DNA of 64,000 bases, from assembly GCF_033118175.1 (NCBI RefSeq), contig NC_083681.1, forward strand, positions 12,170,001 through 12,234,000, written 5' to 3'. Positions 58,660-64,000 of the stretch are shown one piece after another. The translations under genes were made by a program, and so were the position numbers. Position 1 is the first letter of the stretch. Each line of letters begins with the position of its first letter. The notes beneath the pieces were generated by a model. The model made no database searches. It saw only the letters and a list, made by a program, of their open reading frames with translations, and was not told the origin of the DNA. This stretch comes from Dama dama. Lineage: Eukaryota > Chordata > Mammalia > Artiodactyla > Cervidae.

Positions 58660-58890
58660 AATGAGTGTGAATTCTCCTACCTGGGTTTAAACCCCAGATT
58701 CTCACATGTTAGATATAAGATATTAGATAAATTTTTGCCTCAGCTTCTTCACTGTTAAAAGGGGAATAATAAAAGTCCTTACTTCAGAGAATAATCTAAT
58801 AGATTTTAACAACACAATCCTATTACAGAATTCAGAACATCTCTGGCATACAGCTTGTGTTTGGTGAGTTACTACTCTTATTACATTCAT
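58660..58890 (-). repeat. MIR SINE, decayed
   Basis: Antisense motifs in order: tgtgaattctcctacctggg, tttaaaccccagattctcac, tgcctcagcttcttcactg, aaaaggggaataataaaag, catctctggcatacagcttg. Confidence 0.6.
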
Positions 58891-59440
58891 TAAATCTGTA
58901 AGCACTCCATATAAATATTTAATTTTGCCTTTTTTGCTAAAATATACCGATTTGTTAGGTGATCACACCTATTTTATTTTTGTATGTCAGTCACAGTACT
59001 AGATGCCTACACCTGTCAGCAAGGTCTTGCCCACATCAATTTTCAAATCCGTGAAATACAACAGGAAAGAGTAGGACTCAATCCTCTTATTTGCAGTAAA
59101 ATAAAGGAATGGGATTATCATAAACTGTGTTTTTATGATACATCACACTTTGGAGTAAGTTCTTTACATGCACATATTGGTTAATAATATTTATTCCTTG
59201 CAAAATTCAATTTTACAAATGAAAAAATCAAATCATAAAACTGAAACAAACTGTGTTTCTAAATTAAGATTGGAGTCAAAATGTGTACCTCAATTTTCTA
59301 AGTCTAAATCTCTTGCTTTTTTGTTGTTACATTGTGTCTTCTCCCTACTTTTAACATTCATTATGATAATAAATGTTAACAATTTCTTAAAATTATCCAA
59401 GGAAGTTTCAAAGATTTTTTTCTTTTTTTTTATGTTATAG
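58891..59440. other. Unique DNA
   Basis: Open frames 58984-59184 and 59168-59440 have no family signature. Nothing recognised. Confidence 0.5.
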
Positions 59441-59449
59441 AGGAGTTGA

Positions 59450-59761
59450 GGTGAAGTGAATGAAAGTAAAAGTCACTCAGTTGTGTCCAACTCTTTGGGA
59501 CCCAATGGACTGTCCATGGAATTCTCCAGGCCAGAATACTGGAGTGGGTAGCCTTTCCCTTCTCCAGGGGATCTTCCCAACCCAGGCATCAAACCCAGGT
59601 CTCCCGCATTGCAGGCAGATTCTTTACCAGCTGGGCCACAAGGGAAGCCCAAGAACACTGGAGTGGGGAGCCTGTCCCTTCTCCAGGGGACCCTCCTGAC
59701 CCAGGAATCGATCCAGGGTCTCCCGCATTGCAGGCAGATTCTGTACCAACTGAGCTCTCAG
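59450..59761 (-). mobile_element. tRNA-headed dimeric SINE
   Basis: Antisense with two heads (gccacaagggaagcccaag near 59636 and gagctctcagggag at the right end) and a gtgaagtgaatgaaagtaaa tail at the left. An 8-bp ggagttga repeat at 59442-59449 and 59762-59769 fits a TSD. Confidence 0.9.
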
Positions 59762-59769
59762 GGAGTTGA

Positions 59770-60925
59770 AGGCACATACAAAATTCCACATGGATATTTG
59801 ACTATACTATTAAAGTATATCATTTTGACTTTCTAACTTTTCACTTTTTAGTAAAGATATAAACTTCTATCAAGATAAATTATCAAGCAAAGTGCCTAAC
59901 ACTTTTCCAGCCAAAAATTAAGTTGCAAATCAACAGCATATGTATTAATATTGTGTTATTCTAGCCTGTTGATTTACATATTTTACATCAAGTGCATAAG
60001 GAGACTAGCCCATAATTAACAATTATTTCTACTTTTGCCAAGTGTTCATTTCTGTTGCTGTGATACTTAACCTCTCTGAGTACTGTTTATACTCAGAGAG
60101 AACCAACCCATTTATTTAAAAAAAAAAAAAAAATCAGATTAGGGTGGTTTGTCTTTCCTAGCATTTCTATGCTAAGGCTCATTTCATAAAGATAGTTTTA
60201 AAATACAGTGATTTCATACTTGAGTTTACTATTTGGCAGCTGTTGCAACATTCTACCATAATCACCCTGCACATAGCCTTTGGAAACATTTATATAGACA
60301 TTCCTAGCTTCAATTTTGATATCATGGCTACGTTCCAGGAACTTGTGAGTGGCGCTACTTGCACTGCAATTCTCTTTAATGATGGCTTCTGCCCTATGAC
60401 AATATAAAAAGTGCCCTTCTACCATCAATCTGTAAACTTCTGGCACTGAGGCCAACTTCATCATATAGTCAGTATGACAATTCTCCCAGAACCTGCTGGA
60501 TTACAGCCATTGCCTTATTGCCATTGTCAGTTATTACACAATTAGATGAAATTATGTGTGGGTCGGGTAATTCAGATCTTTCAACATTCACAGTGATGAT
60601 GAACAACTCTAGTTCTTATTGCATTACCTGCTTTGGCTAACCGTACAAAATGTGTTCACTGGATAACAACCCATGCTCCAGTTAAATCTATGATATGAAG
60701 ATATGATCTTAGATCTCATCTTTCTTAATAGGTGGAATCAAGTAAACTCATATTTAACCCAACTGCTGGAACTTCATGGACAAATAATTTGGGCTCCAGT
60801 AGTCAGGTTTATGACATAAGGCGACATAAGCGCCTACCATTTCATTTAGTGTCATTTAAGGTGATGTTCTAGGAATAACACAGCCCCAGGTCCCTGTAGA
60901 TCATTAGGTTTCAATGACCATGGCT
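59770..60925. other. Unique DNA containing an unassigned open frame
   Basis: Nothing repeat-like recognised. Contains the 88-codon minus frame listed separately and a poly-A tract at about 60117-60133. Confidence 0.45.
60198..60464 (-). CDS. Unassigned 88-codon open frame, possibly fossil coding DNA
   Basis: The frame is not SINE, BovB or L1 sequence as far as I can tell and has mixed composition (MMKLASVPEVYRLMVEG at the start). Upstream on minus, another frame reads a short VITDNGNKAMAVIQQ stretch that faintly recalls the VTDN region of hAT transposases, but the two frames are not continuous. No splice signals or start context support expression. I do not recognise a family; it may be chance. 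Confidence 0.15.
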   Translation of the reverse strand: MMKLASVPEVYRLMVEGHFLYCHRAEAIIKENCSASSATHKFLERSHDIKIEARNVYINVSKGYVQGDYGRMLQQLPNSKLKYEITVF

Positions 60926-60929
60926 GTGC

Positions 60930-61333
60930 TCTCCAGAAGACACTGGGGCGTGTCTGAAGACATTTCTGATTGTCATCGTGTATGCAGTGGGGGGTGCTAC
61001 AGTGAGTAAAGGTTGAGGATGCTGCTAAGGATCCCTCAACACACAGGACAGTCCTTCCATCCCTCCAACAATTATCTGACCCAAGACGTTAACAGTGCTA
61101 AAGGTGATAATCCTGACTTCTGTTGGTTAGTCACTAAGTTGTGTCTCTTTGCGAGTCCATGGACTGTATCCCACCAGGTTCCTCTGCTCATGGAATTCTC
61201 CAGGCAAGAATACTGGAGCGGGTTGCTATTTCCTCCTCAAAGAATCTGCCTAACCCAGGGAGTGAACTCATTTCTCCTGCCTTGCAGGCAGATTCTTTAC
61301 CACTGAGCCACTTGGGAAACCCAATTCTGACTT
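60930..61333 (+). repeat. hAT-type MER fossil split by a SINE
   Basis: Motifs tctgaagacatttctgattg, gtgggggtgctacagtg-like, gaggatgctgctaaggatcc, acacaggacagtccttcc and caattatctgacccaagacg follow the order of a common mammalian hAT-Charlie-type non-autonomous element. The exact family is unresolved. A SINE interrupts its 3' part. Confidence 0.6.
61120..61322 (-). mobile_element. Bov-tA-type SINE
   Basis: Antisense: ggttagtcactaagttgtgt, attctccaggcaagaatac, ccactgagccacttgggaaa. An 11-bp TSD with one mismatch (aatcctgactt and aattctgactt) lies at 61109-61119 and 61323-61333. Confidence 0.9.
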
Positions 61334-62014
61334 TAAGTGACAAAAATCTGAATTTCAACTAATGCCCTTCAGGGGGATATAGCCGGAATACTACAAAGTT
61401 GTTTTCTGGTCTCCACTCTTCATATAGTCCATAAATGCTTGTACAGTGACAATTTAAATTACAGAAGTGTGGAAAAGGATATAATGTAGAGGATAAGAAT
61501 ATATTTCAGGAAAAAAGTCTTAAGCACCTATCCTCTAGAGTTAATGGCAGACAGACTTATTCAAAAATAGAGCAACACTAAAAACACAAGTATTTTTCAT
61601 TTAAGCCTGTGTTTGAAGCAATAAGAATTTGGGTGTATGTAGTTTGTCAATAATTTTTCATGCACCTTTCTGTATTAGAACTATAGCAAAATAACACTAT
61701 TTTTGATAATCAATTTTCACATATATTTTTTCCATAAAGATTTTGTCAAAAGTTATTAAGGAATCTGACTTTAGATTCCAACTAATCAATCATTCATTAG
61801 TATTTTCCTAAGTTGACCAAGCGCCTATCACTGTCCTTTCATTACTCTAAAAGTCTGTTCTGGCAACAAGGGAATATAGTTCACTCAAAAGGTTGGAGAA
61901 AAGCACTTGAGTGTCATTCCTCTAACTCTTGTTAAGTTGCCAGAGCCTGTAGTTCTTTCTTTCTTTATTTATGTTTTGCCAAGAAACACTTGTGGGTACT
62001 TTTTTCATATTCCT
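61334..62014. other. Unique AT-rich DNA
   Basis: No feature recognised. Confidence 0.5.
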
Positions 62015-62160
62015 GGACCTGAGCACAAAAGAGCCTAATTTAGTAGGTGTGGAATAAGATACAAAAGCAGGCATTTAAAAAAAAACAAAAAACATTTTGG
62101 TGATTTCATGCTGATGATTTCCAACCACAGTTTCAGAGATTCAACTCTTAAGTCCACAAG
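62015..62160 (+). repeat. MER5A-like hAT fossil
   Basis: cctgagcacaaaagagcct, aatttagtaggtgtggaata, aggcatttaaaaaaaaac, tggtgatttcatgctgatga, aaccacagtttcagagattc follow the MER5A order. Strongly diverged. Confidence 0.5.
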
Positions 62161-62254
62161 CTACTTTTGAGAAACAGAACAGGAAGAGTCATACAGGTCA
62201 AAAATTTTAAAGACTTGTGAACAATAAATTGTTATTACTTTATAACAATAATTT

Positions 62255-62400
62255 ATTGATTCAACAATTGTTGCAAGCAGTTTATCTGCCACAAGTAGTC
62301 TAGGCACTGGGGATATGGTTATGAATAAAACAACAACAACAAAAAATTAATCTGCTCTGATGGAGCTTACAATCCAGTGGGAGAAGACAGAGGATGAATT
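62255..62400 (+). repeat. Ancient mammalian repeat, same type as about 11040-11150
   Basis: ttattgattcaacaattgtt, taggcactggggatatgg, atggagcttacaatccagtg, ggagaagacagagg. Family name unresolved. Confidence 0.45.
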
Positions 62401-64000
62401 ACTAACATAAGGCAGAGACAATTAATAGTTTTCTTCAGATGCATATTTTGGGATGATTTATTAGTAAACTCTAGAATGAGATAATACATTTAAGAATTTC
62501 TTTCCTTTGAAATATGTTTCTTCTCCACATCTCTCTCCACAGACCCACAATTCTATCAGTCAATTTTTAAAAATGTTAATTAATATCATATTAAAAGGCT
62601 AATATTTACTTGAAAGCAGTGCCATATCTGACTCTTACATGAGGTCGTTTCCATTTGTCACACTGTAACTAAAAGTAACAATCTTGGGAAATACTTCTGA
62701 CATTTATTTTCCACTTGTGAAAACCTACTGCATGTTTCATTTTTGCTGCCTTTATACCTCTGTCTTAGAATTACATACATTCTTATAATTATATTTTTTG
62801 TGTGGTATAATGAGATGTTACCACCTTGTTACCTAACAAGACATGATTTTTTGGAATTTCTCTGATTTGAAGGACAAAGAGATATTATAATATGTGTTTA
62901 TGTGTGTGTACGTGTTTTTTTGTTTTTCTGATTCAACTATCTGGTGCACTAAATTTGGATAATTTGAGAAGCATTCCAACAAATAAAACAAAAAAACACT
63001 GAAAATTTGAAAAATGTAGAAATACAAAGTTTAAATCTATTTATTTACTACAGATTTTCTTATAGCTTTTATTATGTGGTTGTGAATTCTAATCCTCAAA
63101 GACAAGATAAAACAAGCAGTGTTATCTAAACATAATCGTGGATTCCGTTTCATTGAGCTTACAAAAGGAACATATGCTGTGAAAAAGTGATTAAGAATAG
63201 AGGGAAATGTGGAAAATATTTTTTAAACCTGAAAAGCCAAATTAAACAATATTTTATATACACACACAGACACATGCACAGACTTACACACACAAACAAG
63301 TATAATTATATAATTATATGGCCGGAATCTCATTAAGTGTGAAAAGGTTAAGCAGAAATATTCCCTTTCTATTTTATGTTAAAACTGAGTGATTTTAGTG
63401 CTTGCATTTCAATCTAAAGAAGAAATAATTTTGAGATTATTTCCTAATCATTGTCACTCTTCTCTCCCAGGAGGACACAGCACAGTTCATTAGACATTAG
63501 ACACACATCAAGACATTAGAGAGAATTGTATCAAAGGAAAGAATACAATAAAAGGAAGGAGTACTCAGAATAGAGAACATCAAACCTTTTGTTGGAAAAT
63601 ATGTAAGTGTGGACTGGTATAGAATAGACTGGAAGAAGAACAGACTGGTAGAATAGACTGGAATAAGCACACACTCCACAGAAATAAATACCTAAAGGTG
63701 CATGTAGAAAGATACTCTGAACACACACATTAGTAGATATGGAAATAGTTCTCAAAATAAAAATAAAGGTTTTAAAATGAATTAATTTCACTACTGATAG
63801 GTTATGATTAAATGAGATAGATGCTCCATAAAAAATTATCCTCTAAATCTGGAACTGTGTACATTTAACACTGACTTGCTGCAGGAAAGATTTAGAGTAA
63901 TTACTAATTTAAGACCATTTTAAATTATAAAATTCATATTTATAATTTCTCTGATGCATATTTCATTTTCAGTAGTGAAAAATATAAAATTCTTACATTG
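62401..64000. other. Unique AT-rich DNA with small tandem repeats
   Basis: An imperfect two-copy tandem of about 31 bases occupies 63611-63672 (gactggtatagaatagactg and gactggtagaatagactgg). A CA-rich tract lies at about 63259-63300. No gene recognised to the window end. Confidence 0.5.

Overview
This is a mammalian, almost certainly ruminant (Bovidae-type: cattle, sheep, goat or relative), intergenic window. The evidence is the repeat content: many copies of tRNA-headed Bov-tA-class SINEs, tRNA-headed dimeric SINEs, a Bov-A2-type dimer, BovB (RTE-type) LINEs and ruminant L1 LINEs, over an older mammalian layer (MIR, a MaLR-type LTR, Tigger and hAT DNA-transposon fossils, a decayed L1). I see no host protein-coding exon, no structural RNA gene and no CRISPR array. 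Every recognisable coding stretch is retrotransposon or transposon coding sequence, and nearly all of it is broken.

Layout. 1-9.2 kb: AT-rich unique DNA with scattered SINEs, an LTR fossil and a SINE-in-SINE. 9.2-16.7 kb: two BovB copies on + separated by unique DNA. 16.8-20.6 kb: SINEs, a BovB 3' piece and a short L1 3' end with an inverted 5' part. 20.56-23.23 kb: a 2.6-kb L1 on the minus strand with a 5' inversion, bounded by a 22-bp target-site duplication (TSD). 24.7-29.66 kb: an old L1 on minus that keeps its 5' end, with a GC-rich 5' UTR and a 4 x 55-bp tandem repeat, but lacks its 3' half. 30.1-34.0 kb: a BovB on minus that reaches the endonuclease region and is interrupted by two younger BovB copies and one SINE. 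35.1-43.0 kb: a full-length L1 on + (7.9 kb) with a perfect 15-bp TSD, long GC-rich 5' UTR, ORF1 and ORF2, all with disabling mutations. 43-45 kb: a decayed L1. 45.1-45.8 kb: a Tigger-like short DNA transposon carrying a SINE. 47.3 kb: an L1 3' end. 48.2-50.1 kb: two BovB fragments joined 5'-to-5'. 51.66-54.59 kb: a Tigger1-like transposon on minus with three SINEs in it. 54.7-64 kb: SINEs, BovB 3' pieces, MIR and hAT fossils and unique AT-rich DNA.

The genes do not form a pathway. What links them is mechanism: L1 machinery mobilises L1, and BovB machinery is thought to mobilise the Bov-tA/Bov-A SINEs, whose 3' ends are BovB-derived. I did not find a new biological system. The most informative structures are unusual insertion junctions: an apparent snap-back hairpin at a BovB 5' junction (9149-9202), a 5'-to-5' BovB dimer (48246-50125), a SINE flanked by 74-bp direct repeats (58265-58607), two 5'-inverted L1 copies, and a nonsense codon shared by two L1 copies. 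Repeat identities come from recognised consensus motifs, not from a search, so subfamily names are kept general.
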